From contig CM074149.1 in the NCBI GenBank assembly GCA_037178625.1, forward strand, positions 434,001 to 498,000: a DNA stretch of 64,000 nucleotides, written 5' to 3'. Of the stretch, positions 40,693 to 50,528 are shown piece after piece. The translations under genes were made by a program, and so were the position numbers. The number at the start of each line of letters is the position of its first letter. Position 1 is the stretch's first letter. Below the pieces are notes generated by a model. The model did no database searches. It saw only the letters and a list, made by a program, of their open reading frames with translations, and was not told where the DNA came from. Origin of the DNA: Skeletonema tropicum. Taxonomy: Eukaryota; Bacillariophyta; Thalassiosirophyceae; Thalassiosirales; Thalassiosiraceae.

Positions 40693-41358
40693 ATGACCAG
40701 CTCCATAGTAATGAAATCCATAGTGCTTCTCCTTGACATCATCGAGTCGGAAGATTGGCAGAGCTTGGAAATTGCTCTTTCTAACCCCACTATCTTCCGA
40801 AATCTATGCGAGGACATCGCTGGATGTGAAGAGTTCCACGGTATGACTCTACTTCATGCTGTAGCAAGATGCGATCCACCACTGTCCATTGTCGCCAAGA
40901 TGATCGAGATTTGCCCCGATCTCCCATCTGCTACCGATTGCCTTGGTAGGACTCCACTTCACGTAGCTGCTGGTCTAGGAGCGTCACCGGATGTGATCAA
41001 GCTCATCGCCCATTCGTGGCCGGCTGCATGCATCTCACCTGACGAAGACGGAAAGACTCCATTACATTTTGCTTGCGACACTTCTTGTGAGCTGTTTGAA
41101 GACGATTCTAACAACAAGTCCCCTTCACAAGCAGTACCGAATCATGATTCTATTCGCTACTTGCTGTCAGTGTGTCTCCATCCAGCCGCAATGGAAGACG
41201 TTGACGAAACAAGTCCTCTGGAATACGCCATCCTGAGCGATGCTGAGATAGACACTGTCAAGTTGTTACAAAAGGCGGCGTCGGTATCTTTGAAGGAGAT
41301 ACAGTCGCGATCGAATAGTCCAGCCAATGCTTTGTCAGTTCCCGTGACCGTGAGGTGA
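40693..41358 (+). CDS. Small ankyrin-repeat protein, copy 4
   Basis: 221 aa from MTSSIV; the in-frame ATG at 40600 lies in the conserved leader and is less likely. It is the more diverged subtype, with VLLLDIIESEDWQSLEIAL, ARCDPPLSIVAKM and a C-terminus KAASVSLKEIQSRSNSPANALSVPVTVR. The three ankyrin repeats are retained. Copy 5 at the window end is nearly identical, copies 1-3 form the other subtype. It is the only right-hand copy with complete frame and adjacent upstream region inside the window. Confidence 0.85.
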   Translation: MTSSIVMKSIVLLLDIIESEDWQSLEIALSNPTIFRNLCEDIAGCEEFHGMTLLHAVARCDPPLSIVAKMIEICPDLPSATDCLGRTPLHVAAGLGASPDVIKLIAHSWPAACISPDEDGKTPLHFACDTSCELFEDDSNNKSPSQAVPNHDSIRYLLSVCLHPAAMEDVDETSPLEYAILSDAEIDTVKLLQKAASVSLKEIQSRSNSPANALSVPVTVR

Positions 41359-42093
41359 GAGAATGAATAGGTGTATAGGTGTTGAAATAACAAACTTGCC
41401 TAGAGTTTTAAAGTAGACCAGAGCTAGCAGACGTATCAAGTGTCTTTCTATGAATTAAATTCCAGCATTCACTGCATCTCAAAGCTGACCGTTCTTTTTC
41501 AGGGCTACCCATTTGTTGGCCTAACAATGACGCAAACTCAACAGCTATGTATGTAGTGTCATGTTCTCTGTTTACACGCTCAGCTGAACGAGATGCACGT
41601 ATGTACTTATGTAGGTCTTTAGGTTATTTCTGTGTTACGGTAAACTACGGGTCAAATGAGAGCAGCAGACAAGAGTCTCATCGTCTTGTCTTGAGCTCAA
41701 TAGTGCACAGAGCAAGCAATAATGATACATTTCATGTTAGTGTCACACACCATTGACAAGTAGCAATGCAGTACTTTCTAAGGATCAACATGGACCTTTC
41801 ATATATGTACAATGTAAATATTGCATATAGAGTTTTTCAGCCAATCAGCACATCCAAGATCCAATTGGCTACAGAAGTAGAAACCAATCCAACACCAAGA
41901 AGATTTTATGATCTCAATCTACAGTCTTGAGAGATACAGACGCAGCTCACATGAATTCGTTCGCCTTGGGCATTTTCTCAATGTAAAATTGTCCAGCTAC
42001 TTGGAACGCCATCTAATTCGTCGTCCTCGGATTGAGCTCTCTCTAGAGTTCGAGCCCTTGCTTCTCTGCTTCTCTTCAGTTTCGAAAGTGAAC
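41359..42093. other. Conserved ankyrin 3' flank
   Basis: No gene seen. It shares ordered blocks with 32690-33130 and 49632-49900 (AAAGTAGACCAGAGC, CACGCTCAGCTGAACGAGAT, TTCGCCTTGGGCA). Confidence 0.55.
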
Positions 42094-42226
42094 CACCCTA
42101 CTGTACATGCGCATAGGATCTTCTGTCATACATGGGAGTCCTCTTCAGAGGAACTCTGCACACGTGAGCTGTGAGCTGAGTCCTCCAAGTGACTCAGACA
42201 GGTGTCTGAAGATCCTATGTAGGGTG
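42094..42226. mobile_element. Short palindromic MITE, copy 1
   Basis: CACCCTACTGTACATGCGCA...GGATCTTCTGTCATA at the left and CAGACAGGTGTCTGAAGATC...GTAGGGTG at the right. The family is complete at 57456-57568. GAGTCCTCTTCAGAGGAACTC forms an inner hairpin. Confidence 0.8.
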
Positions 42227-42343
42227 CACGGGTTCTAGTTGTTGAATTCCTACGTAAGGACTAGTGTAGAAATGTGTACGTACAGATAATACCAATATTT
42301 CTAGGTACCACCATGATACACGTACAAATATTATGCACTTTAT

Positions 42344-42931
42344 TCAGTTACTCTCGTTTATTATAGCACTATAATCAGCCATGGAGCTCCCTGAAAGCAT
42401 TCGATCCCTCAACAAGTCAATCGCTTCCTTCCGACCTTCCTCTTTGATCGCATTCTTCTGCTTTGTCGTCTCTTTTTGAAGCCTTTTACGGATGTTAGTG
42501 AACTTTTCCCTGACAGCTTGTTTTGCACCAATCGTTGATTTGTTCCGTGAAGACACTTCGTGTCTCGCACGAAGTGTTGCCTGCGATGCAAATGATTGAC
42601 TCATCCAATCAATATCTTTGCGGTTGCCAATCTGATGTTCCTGCTCTACCCAATATTCCAACAACTCTTTGATTCCTCCGAATGATCTCATTTGCGGTAC
42701 CACATGACACTCCAGTCCATGCAACTTGGGTGTTACGCTCAATCCCAGCGCACGCCACTGTGCCATTGCAGTATCAATATCGGCTTGCAACTTGATGCAG
42801 AAATCTTCTGTCGGATTGGATTGATGAATACGGGAAAAGATAGAATCCCACGCACGTAGGGATGACTTCACATTTGTACATATGTGAATAGGTCGCCGCG
42901 TTATCCTCGCCTTCTTCTTTCTCCATCTCAA
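42344..42931 (-). pseudogene. C-terminal transposase-like segment, shifted frame
   Basis: Open for 195 codons but without an ATG at the left (first codon TTG), overlapping the 724-aa frame by 158 bp in another frame. VTPKLHGLECHVVPQM followed about 12 residues later by WVEQEHQIG recalls the C-terminal part of several eukaryotic DDE transposases (V-T-P-K-x-H...E). It is probably the natural continuation of the upstream ORF after a one-base shift near 42870-42930, then a coiled-coil-like K/R-rich tail. The superfamily is uncertain. Confidence 0.5.
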
Positions 42932-44948
42932 TGATACACTTTGCTAGGAAGCGGTGCTTTGGCTTTACCCCTGAGGACGCATGATCGCCGCCATGAGCAC
43001 ACTTGACACGGGCAATTTTTGCTGGGTTGATGCTGTGGAACTGAATCAAGTACTTGACAATACTCATAAACTCGTCGACGGGATCCTTCCACCAAAAACG
43101 GATGCGTTCCCTCACCTTCCCCGTCCCATCTTCGTCATGGTCGTACACATCAACATGAACTTTGTTGTGATCGTTTCCCAGCGCGTGGACCTTTGCCTCG
43201 GAAGCCCAGTACCCATCAACATCATGGAAGCACTTCAAACATTGAACGATTAGTTTCCAATTATATGGCAATATCCCACTATGCTCCATTGTTGCATAGA
43301 TCTCAAACTCATTCATGGCCTTTGGAATCAGCTTTGCTTCGCGTAGAGCTTTGGTGGTAGCTTCCTTCTCATTTTTCACTAGATAGTCAATAATGCTCCT
43401 CACAACTTCACTCTTTTCATCTCGACGAAGATCACCAAACAGTTCGCCCAGTCCCCCATCAACAACCATCTCAGCCTTCTTATTCTTTGGGCTGCGGAAG
43501 CGCACAACATGATATTCGTAGACAGAATTGAGTGTCTCGTAGGATGTCACCTGGTTGCGCTCATCCATTTGATCAAGAACGTTGCGGAGCAAATTTCCAA
43601 GGTTCATTTCAGCTCGGTCGAAAGTATTGACAAAACCATTACTGGCGTCAGGTTTGGCGGCGGTCAGTGGGATGCCGGTGAGTTCCTCTAGATGAGAGAG
43701 CAGGGAAGTAGGCACAGGCTTGTTATAGATATTTGCTGCTGTGGGTTGTGGTAGTAATGCTGCTGCCGCTGGTGCTATTTCGTCCTCAACCTCAAACGAT
43801 CCTACAGCCGCTAATTCCTCAATTATTTCATGTTTCAATTCTTCCATCCGAGCCTTCAATGCGGTCATTTCGCTTATCTTCTCCTGTATACCAGTGGGGA
43901 GACCTTTGAGCATGGTAGACATGGTAGTATCAGTTGGCAGAGACTTGCCAGGGCCAGCAGATTTGAAGGGAAAGTCATTTAAAGTCTTTGTCTTTTGTGG
44001 AGGTTGTTTTGGTACTGGAATTCCAATCATTGGCATAGTATCAGTGGGAGCTTTCTGTTTCTTTGGAAGAATCCTTGCCATCTTCTTGTGTAGTGGTGAC
44101 TTTGTTGGCGACTTCAGCTTCAGCGGTGACTTAAACTTCAACGGTGACTTCGGCGTTGACTTTGACTTCGACCGTGATGGTGAACGAGAACGCTTCTTTG
44201 CTTCCACCTCCTGTCCTCTCTCTTTATTAGTAATATTCTCCATCTCTACCCACTTCATTACACTTTCGACATCGTCTCTATTGTTGCGTAGTAGTTTTGA
44301 CAATTCGTCGCTGACGGCACAGAATAGCCGACGATGTGCACTTCGAATAGTCCTGCCAAACCGAGGGGGATTGTCACCATTATTAATGCGTTCTGTTGCT
44401 AGTACTGGGTCTCCCTCCCCGATGCGTAGGATATGGAGTCTACCTTTTCCATCAATGGGGCCCTTAGTCATCGATGCATATTTAATCTCACTGATGGTAA
44501 ACTCGCAAATACCCTCCCCTGAATTCATATCACGCAAGTTGTAGCCATGAAGAAATGTGTCCCATTCTTTCGCCCGCACGTCCACATTTCCGTCAGCTTT
44601 CAATTTAATTAATTCAGAACCAAGAAGAAGAGCACTGTATTCGCGTGTGTTCATCTGAAGTTCATAATTAAGACTCCATTTATAATTTCCACGTAGCGTG
44701 AATACATTGGCATATTCAATTGCAGCGGCGGCATCACGAAGATATTGAGCTAGTGCCGGTCGAAATAATTGCCGTGCTCTTGTAGGTTCATCAGGTTCAG
44801 AGGGTTGCTCCTTCTTCAAACGCCGAGAAGCCCTTGCCATCACTGGGGCGTCTCTTCTCGCACTGTTCGAGTACGGTGTCCTGCTGTCAGCGACTACTAC
44901 CAGTGCAAATAATATGGCGACGGTGACGGTAAACGCTTGCGCTTTCAT
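42774..44948 (-). CDS. Large unrecognised transposon protein, N-terminal part
   Basis: 724 codons from ATG at 44948. The first 22 residues (MKAQAFTVTVAILFALVVVADS) look like a signal peptide, odd for a transposon protein. A basic, repetitive region of KSPLKFKSPLKLKSPTKSPL type lies at about 265-300. A coiled-coil-like segment follows (about 355-395), then a globular C-terminal domain with KCAHGGDHASSG and a possible catalytic D-rich patch DVYDHDEDGTGK. The last ~35 codons are probably out of frame, since the better continuation is in the 195-codon frame. I cannot place the family. It could be a host gene with a targeting peptide that was disrupted. Confidence 0.5.
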   Translation of the reverse strand: MKAQAFTVTVAILFALVVVADSRTPYSNSARRDAPVMARASRRLKKEQPSEPDEPTRARQLFRPALAQYLRDAAAAIEYANVFTLRGNYKWSLNYELQMNTREYSALLLGSELIKLKADGNVDVRAKEWDTFLHGYNLRDMNSGEGICEFTISEIKYASMTKGPIDGKGRLHILRIGEGDPVLATERINNGDNPPRFGRTIRSAHRRLFCAVSDELSKLLRNNRDDVESVMKWVEMENITNKERGQEVEAKKRSRSPSRSKSKSTPKSPLKFKSPLKLKSPTKSPLHKKMARILPKKQKAPTDTMPMIGIPVPKQPPQKTKTLNDFPFKSAGPGKSLPTDTTMSTMLKGLPTGIQEKISEMTALKARMEELKHEIIEELAAVGSFEVEDEIAPAAAALLPQPTAANIYNKPVPTSLLSHLEELTGIPLTAAKPDASNGFVNTFDRAEMNLGNLLRNVLDQMDERNQVTSYETLNSVYEYHVVRFRSPKNKKAEMVVDGGLGELFGDLRRDEKSEVVRSIIDYLVKNEKEATTKALREAKLIPKAMNEFEIYATMEHSGILPYNWKLIVQCLKCFHDVDGYWASEAKVHALGNDHNKVHVDVYDHDEDGTGKVRERIRFWWKDPVDEFMSIVKYLIQFHSINPAKIARVKCAHGGDHASSGVKPKHRFLAKCIIEMEKEEGEDNAATYSHMYKCEVIPTCVGFYLFPYSSIQSDRRFLHQVASRY

Positions 44949-45240
44949 GTGATTCGGTTGATGATACGGCTTCCTGGGGCGGCGCCGAAAAAAGCTAAAG
45001 CGTTTACTGAAATACGAGGCTTTGTTTTATGGTGCCGTCAGCGCCGTCATGGTGATGGGTTGTAATGGTTGAGAATTTGTGCGTCGAGACGAGGGAGGTG
45101 GCAGATGGCGCAAAAAATGCTGGCGAGTTGGTGGGATCTTATTTTTGGACCGGGATGTTAACTAATTGGGATTAGGAGGAACTATTGAGTTCCTACGTGC
45201 AAAAAAAAATCCTACTAGCTCAGTATGCTCTTAGAAGCCG

Positions 45241-45527
45241 TGGGTGGGGCGCAGTGGTGAATCACGATTACCTGTGACGTCATCTTCACAGGCTTTATTC
45301 GACATTATGGAGTACCGCTAATGATATTTCATATGCGCAAAGTGCAAAGTAAGGCCATTTACTTCAACTCGGGTCTGGATGCATGCATGCAACTATCCTG
45401 CAGTTTGACCAATGACCAATGTGTGCGCTCATTCTCTTCTCGCGGGCAACGATGAATGTCTCATATCTCATATCTAACAGCAGCGAGCAAGGAAAGGCAT
45501 TAATCTATGTAATTAAAGTATATAACC
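45241..45527 (+). promoter_or_regulatory. Upstream region of QQQ gene 2
   Basis: Same ordered blocks as 37085-37421: GGCTTTATTCGACATTATGG, AAGTAAGGCCATTTACTTCA, TGCATGCATGCAACT and AGCGAGCAAGGAAAG. The distance to the ATG is conserved. Confidence 0.5.
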
Positions 45528-46088
45528 ATGCAGCAACAGTATCGAACACAGCGTAGGCTTAAACCAAAGGTTTCAAGACAATACACCTCCAGCTTTTCCG
45601 GTATTGATTGGGGCTTTCGATCGTCTCAACAAGATAGCTCCACAGCCGTTGATGATCTTCTTCATGACAGCTCTCGGCAAGAACTCACAAAAGATCAGCA
45701 AGATGCACTCATGTCATCGTTGGGTGAGGATAAGGAAGAATGGCGTAGGACAGTTATAAGTCAAGAAAGTAATGATGTCGCTTCGACAACTGAAACTGAA
45801 ACTGAAACTGCACAGAAAAGTAAGAAGGGCGGTCATTCTACGCAGAATCGGTCGACGCTCTCGACAGCATTGAATTCATTGAGGGGTACGCTTCGTGAGA
45901 TGCTTGCTCCATTAGAAAATGAACTTATGACGACCAATCTGGAGCAAAGCAATGCTGGGGCTGGGGAAATCTGCCCTCGTCAGATGATTGCAGGTGCAGG
46001 TCCTCCTGCTACGCTCGTCACTCGTAGGTGCTCTTCTCAACTATATGAATCCGACGTAGATGATGATGGTTTCCTCAATTGGAAATGA
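45528..46088 (+). CDS. QQQ family protein, copy 2, unrecognised
   Basis: 186 aa. Compared with copy 1 it has an extra RSSQQDSSTAVDDLLHD stretch after GIDWGF, a different middle part (REMLAPLENELMTTN...) and only one C-terminal RRCSSQLYESDVDDDGFLNW motif. The N-terminus and the DSSRQELTKDQQDALMSSLGEDKEEWRR core are conserved. The frame is intact. It is followed directly by the tail of a deleted ankyrin copy. Confidence 0.65.
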   Translation: MQQQYRTQRRLKPKVSRQYTSSFSGIDWGFRSSQQDSSTAVDDLLHDSSRQELTKDQQDALMSSLGEDKEEWRRTVISQESNDVASTTETETETAQKSKKGGHSTQNRSTLSTALNSLRGTLREMLAPLENELMTTNLEQSNAGAGEICPRQMIAGAGPPATLVTRRCSSQLYESDVDDDGFLNWK

Positions 46089-46172
46089 TACCCATCGATC
46101 GCGGAAATGAAACTGTTGTACTTTAAGCGTGGGGAGTGCTGTGTAATACCTCGTCTTCTATTTGAACTTTAC

Positions 46173-46334
46173 TTGGATGACGAAGTAAGTCCTCTGGAAT
46201 ACGCCATCCTGAGCGATGCTGAGATAGAAACAGTCAAGTTGTTACAAAAGGCGGCGTCGGTATCTTTGAAGGAGATACAGTCGCGATCGAATAGTCCAGT
46301 CAATGCTTCGTCAGTTCCCGTGACCGTGAGGTGA
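46173..46334 (+). pseudogene. Ankyrin gene, 3' fragment (copy 6)
   Basis: From GAAGTAAGTCCTCTGGAATACG onward it matches 41200-41358 of copy 4, including the C-terminus and stop. The 5' three quarters, the promoter and the MITE are missing: the QQQ 3' flank joins the ankyrin tail directly. This marks a deletion of about 3 kb relative to the unit at 37422-41358. Confidence 0.9.
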
Positions 46335-46680
46335 GAGCTGAATAGGTGTATAGGTGTTGAAATAACAAACTTGCCTAGAATTTTACACTTCCCGCTACAC
46401 GCGAAATCATCTTTTTTTCGACGTGACACCCTGCTCAGCCGAAAAGCTAGAGCGTTAGCAAGCGTCAGACGACCACTGCCTTGCAAGTCGAATATCACTT
46501 TTGACACAACAAACGTACCACAACTTCATTCTAACCTCTCTTGTGAATTCGCCGACTGTTAGCCTTACTTCCTGACTATCGTATTTTTCGACTTACGGCC
46601 ATTTCAAAAAATTTTATCGGTGAAGAAGTCTTGAAAAGCTCTGTTCTTACTATACTCTTACTATACATGTTATTTCTACT

Positions 46681-47715
46681 CTATTTCAACTTGCTAGCCC
46701 TCCATTCGACGAAGGCTGGAATCTTTGCTTTCATTTCTTGACATAGCGGTTTGAACGAGTTGATCCCATCGAGTTTTTTGCCTTCCTTTACGTTGTCATC
46801 TCGACCCATCCTCGCAAGCTCGTCCCTCTTGAGCAATTCCTTCATTTTATCTAGCGACATGGAGGCCAATGGCTCTACGTTGAGTTGGAGAGTCAATTTC
46901 TCTTGTTCATATTCGACCTCAATGCCTCGATGAGCAATCTCCGCTCGAAGGAGACAGGGAAGGAGCTTCATTCTCACGAACTGCGGCGAACCATCTAAAC
47001 TCAATTGCGCCACCAATAGAGACTGGGATGTGTGGCTTTGCACTTCGCTGATTCTTGCTAATATTACGTGGCTTCGCTAGAGCAGCCTCCATCTCCTTCT
47101 TCTTCTTTTCGACAACTTCGGCTCTTTTCATCTTGTTGCCCGTTCTGTAGTGCTTGAAAACTTCAGTGAAAACTCCATCAGGGAGATCCTTCTTTAATTG
47201 TTGTGCAACTAGGATTTCGTCGCGAAGATGTGGCAAGAGGCCTGCTTGGCGTTCCGCTCCTTTCACTCGCTTCACTCTCTTCTTCTCCGTAATAGTTGCT
47301 CTTTCCTTTTGCTTCTCGTCGACAGACGCACGGTTGTATGGATGGAAGAGCATAGAAAATATTATCAGGCGTGCAGTTCGACGAGCTCCTTTGACGTTAG
47401 ACCTGGCCATAATATTGATCATCTGCACGAAGCATTCGATCCTCTGTTGATTGAATGCATGAGGAACTATATACTCGTGAATAAGATCCAGGATGGCTTC
47501 ATAGTTCTCACCATCCCACGTATCTTAGTCGAAGAAATCCACCGTTTCAACGGCGACAAGTGACTTGAATAGGAGGTCTTTGTGCTTTTGAATGAGTGGA
47601 TCCTTCAGTATCTCAGTCGCATTAGCTCCTTGTGTCAAGTACCGCATGGCTTCACCAACATTTACAGTATGCGCAACACCGTATTGTTTTAGATTCTCTA
47701 ATTCAACTTCTTCGT
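46681..47715 (-). pseudogene. Decayed C-terminal half of a transposon gene
   Basis: Continues the 408-codon frame to the right after a one-base loss near 47718. Then an in-frame TAA occurs at about 47525, the frame is open through NQQRIECFVQMINIMARSNVKGARR (about 47455-47380) to about 46980, and a further shift leads to the last 110 codons ending at 46681. At least two frameshifts and one stop are visible, so the protein cannot be made whole. A lysine-rich helical region lies at about 47330-47060. Confidence 0.7.
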
Positions 47716-48942
47716 TTAAAAATCGAAGGTCCCAGCTTCTAGCATGTCATTTTCACAAGCTTGTAGCCAGCGAAGTAACTCACGCTTGAACACTTTATGA
47801 CCGCCCATCAAATACACGAGCAACGCAGCCGATGTCCATTGCGTTTCCAGATGCTTTACCGCACTGGCTAAAAACTGCTGGAAAAATGCTTTCGTTACAG
47901 CATCCATGAACTCTCGCCCCGCTAGGGTCTCGTCTCCAAGATTAGGTAGACCCTCGCGAGACTTCATGTAACGTTCAAACTCTGGCATGTCTTGCCAGTT
48001 GTCAATGTGCTCTGAATTCTTGCGTAATCGGGATAATACATTTTTGTTTACGAGAGCGGAGCAGCTTGGCACGTTGCGAATGGTGTGGCGGCCAACCTTT
48101 ACGTCGCGAAACGTCGTTTGATACTCCCGTTTATTCCCTGACACTGAACTCACTTCGCTTGGCATTTCCAACCCAATGTCTTCTTCATTCTCCACCTCCT
48201 CCTCCTCCGAGTCGAGATTGCATTGTTCCAAAAGCAAATTGTACAGTGGGGAGTCGACTTCTATCTTCAGTCTCCGACTCTTGTCTGACATTACAATCAC
48301 TGCATCGATAGTTTTGTTCGATGCTTCAGTGGCAGTGGCAGCTATGTTATTGTTGTCATTTTGTTCGGTTGTAGTTTCGGGCGTGGCTTGACGTGTCTTC
48401 TTTTGAGGCGGTTGGTTCTCCTTCAATGATGACGATGGAGATGGAGGACGTACAGTAGCAGCACATTTCTTCTCCTCGGCATCCTTTCTCTTCTGTGCCT
48501 TCTTCGCTTCCGCTGCAAGTGCGGTCTCCAACTGCGTTTTCAATGCATCGTCGAGTTGGATGTCTGCAATGTTTTGCAACATTCCATCTCTTTGCATTGG
48601 ATCAGCGATGTCGATTTCTCGGGCAGCGTCCACTGATTCAAAGACACCAATTGCCGTAATGCGTGTGCCATCAGCAATGTAATTCTTGTATACGTATAGA
48701 ACATCGTCACCATCATGCTCTACTCCCATATTCTTCAATGCCACTGAATAAGCGTCATCGCTGCACGTGAAGGCTTTCAGAAGCGTCTTTTTGTCGATGT
48801 TGATGCCACATTTCAAACCAAGAATCTTGACTAACACATCAGCCTCGTGGAATTGTCCTCTCAATGAAGCAGAGCTGAGTAATACACGCACAACTGCCTT
48901 ACGAGTTGCCTTTTGGCACTTCCCGTTCGACAGCGACGCCAT
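47716..48942 (-). CDS. N-terminal part of decayed transposon protein
   Basis: 408 codons from a proper ATG near the right end of the element. Family not recognised. The N-terminal ~110 residues look globular; then a charged helix (AKKAQKRKDAEEKK), a low-complexity S/P/Q/T/N linker (about 165-215), an acidic run DSEEEEVENEEDIG (about 243-256) and a C-terminal globular part ending DMLEAGTFDF. The stop is caused by the frameshift into the C-terminal half, so the true product was longer. Probably a transposase remnant, by position only. Confidence 0.5.
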   Translation of the reverse strand: MASLSNGKCQKATRKAVVRVLLSSASLRGQFHEADVLVKILGLKCGINIDKKTLLKAFTCSDDAYSVALKNMGVEHDGDDVLYVYKNYIADGTRITAIGVFESVDAAREIDIADPMQRDGMLQNIADIQLDDALKTQLETALAAEAKKAQKRKDAEEKKCAATVRPPSPSSSLKENQPPQKKTRQATPETTTEQNDNNNIAATATEASNKTIDAVIVMSDKSRRLKIEVDSPLYNLLLEQCNLDSEEEEVENEEDIGLEMPSEVSSVSGNKREYQTTFRDVKVGRHTIRNVPSCSALVNKNVLSRLRKNSEHIDNWQDMPEFERYMKSREGLPNLGDETLAGREFMDAVTKAFFQQFLASAVKHLETQWTSAALLVYLMGGHKVFKRELLRWLQACENDMLEAGTFDF

Positions 48943-49631
48943 CCTCCATCCTCCATCGACAATGACGAAATTATTGATTGTATTGACATTGAAGGCAGCA
49001 GAAATTTTTGAAACGTAGGTACGATATTGTACGTATCACAGAACGATTAATAAAATATTGTGGCCAACACATCCATCTCATTATCGACCTAGAACACCAG
49101 CATGATCATCCCGACGACATAACACCGAATGAATTGATTCTGGCGACACCAACGTTGCTATTACAGCCAAAAGACTCCCTAAAAATCACCCCAACGAAGA
49201 GCAGTACGGAAGTGCGCATGTATGGCATAACTGACAATTCGGAGGTCGTCGAATCCACTACATGGGACGATGAGTGAAAGCTGTTACTATACATCATGTT
49301 TTGCCGGTCGTATTGGCAAATAGAATGCAGTGGAAGATAGAAGAGCTGTCGGCCCCCACCGGCCATGTAAAAAAGTTGAAATGGCCATAAGTCAAAAAGT
49401 ACGATAGTCAGGAAGTAAGGCTAACAGTCGGCGAATTCACAAGAGAGGGTAGAATGATGTTGTTGATACATAGAAGAGTTGTCCGCATCATCATGTGCGT
49501 TTTTTATGGGGTCGATGTGACGCTAACTAAATGTTCTAGCTTTTCGGCCGAACAGGGTGTCACATCTTGGCGCGCTCGCCTGATTACAAAAATTCTCGAG
49601 AAAGATGATTACGCGAGTACCGGGAACTGTA

Positions 49632-49894
49632 AATTTTAAAGTAGACCAGAGCTAGTATCAACTGTCTTTCTATGAATTGAATTCCAGCATTCACTGCATC
49701 TTGACGGTACTTTTTCTGGGCTACCCATTATGTGTTGGCCTAACAATGACGCAAAACTCAACAGCTATAGTGTCATGTCCTGTTCACACGCTCAGCTAAA
49801 CGAGATGCACGTATGTATGTAGGTCTTTCGGTTATTTCTGTGCTACGGTAAACTACGGGTCAAATGAGAACAGCAGATAAGAGTTTCATCGTCT
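49632..49894. other. Ankyrin 3' flank, continuation after transposon
   Basis: AAAGTAGACCAGAGC, CACGCTCAGCTAAACGAGAT and TAAACTACGGGTCAAATGAG match 41405-41660. It belongs to the ankyrin fragment at 46173, from which it was separated by the 3,248-bp element. Confidence 0.65.
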
Positions 49895-50208
49895 AGTGGT
49901 TATAGGTTGGAGCTAGTCACGGGCCTATGTGACTAGCAAGGTGACTAGCTGAAAACGCCCCTTATACGACCCTGCCTATTGTGCACAAGACCCGTCAGAA
50001 TGTCCTAATAGAGGACACCGACCCCTTCGACAATAGTCTGGGCAGGCCGCCCATCCAGGGTTTGCATTGATATTGGTTGAAAGGTGCCTTTCAAGAGGGC
50101 ACTACGATGCCCTTGAGTCTTGTGTGGAATTTGTTTTGCCGTAGAAATATGTACCAAAACTCTACGGTAGGAATTCAAAAAACCCTTCAACTTCGAGGAA
50201 CTTCGACC

Positions 50209-50327
50209 GCACGCGGCCCGTTCTGCCGCGAGTTGGGGTGTCCGTTCTGCCGCGAGTTGGGCTGTAGAAATGTAACGTAGGAATTCAGTACTTCATTTCG
50301 CCATCAATAGAAGAATGTGAGTGCCGC
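50209..50327 (+). repeat. Left 119-bp TIR of MULE with internal tandem motif
   Basis: Begins GCACGCGGCCCGTTCTGCCG. The phrase GTTCTGCCGCGAGTTGGG occurs twice in tandem (24-bp period), a likely transposase-binding array. It also carries AACGTAGGAATTC at 50274-50286. Confidence 0.93.
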
Positions 50328-50528
50328 CAAGGTGATGCTCTCCCCATCTTTCTTCCCTACCTTTCTTCTTCCTCTTCTTTCTCCACTTCCTCCATCCAAC
50401 GCATGCGTTTGGGAAGGAGGGAAGGAGGCCAGAGCAGGGCCAGAGCACAGAGCAACCTCATCCTCCTATGGTATTCCGCCATCCAGCCAACCCAGCAACA
50501 AAGCAGTGGCATCACAAATAAAGTTGAG

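Larger units (their letters stand above)
42227..45240 (-). mobile_element. Probable DNA transposon with frameshifted large gene, ends unresolved
   Basis: This block separates two parts of the ankyrin-to-QQQ spacer that are adjacent elsewhere, and it carries one large minus-strand gene. I cannot see clear terminal inverted repeats. TTCCTACGT occurs as a direct repeat near both ends (42247 and 45191). Boundaries are approximate. Confidence 0.5.
46384..49631 (-). mobile_element. 3,248-bp DNA transposon with long imperfect TIRs, 5-bp target site
   Basis: Left end TACACTTCCCGCTACACGCG matches the inverse of the right end (TACAGTTCCCGGTACTCGCG) with four mismatches. Inverted similarity returns at GTGACACCCTG...GCCGAAAAGCTAGA and at 46538-46608 versus 49376-49446, so TIRs reach about 230 bp. 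AATTT flanks both sides (46379-46383 and 49632-49636). Sister loci read AGAATTTTAAAGTAGACC without a break. One decayed gene is inside. The superfamily is unknown to me. Confidence 0.8.

Noticed and set aside
43741..44544. 267-codon plus-strand frame
   Set aside because: Antisense shadow of the 724-codon gene; its F/S/G-rich composition mirrors the K/P/S codons of the opposite strand.
42247..45199. TTCCTACGT direct repeats as a 9-bp target duplication of a MULE-like element
   Set aside because: The motif occurs in many other elements here, and no terminal inverted repeat starts next to it.
49008..49277. 89-codon plus frame divergent to the decayed transposon gene
   Set aside because: No motif and no conservation evidence; overlaps the likely promoter of the minus-strand gene.
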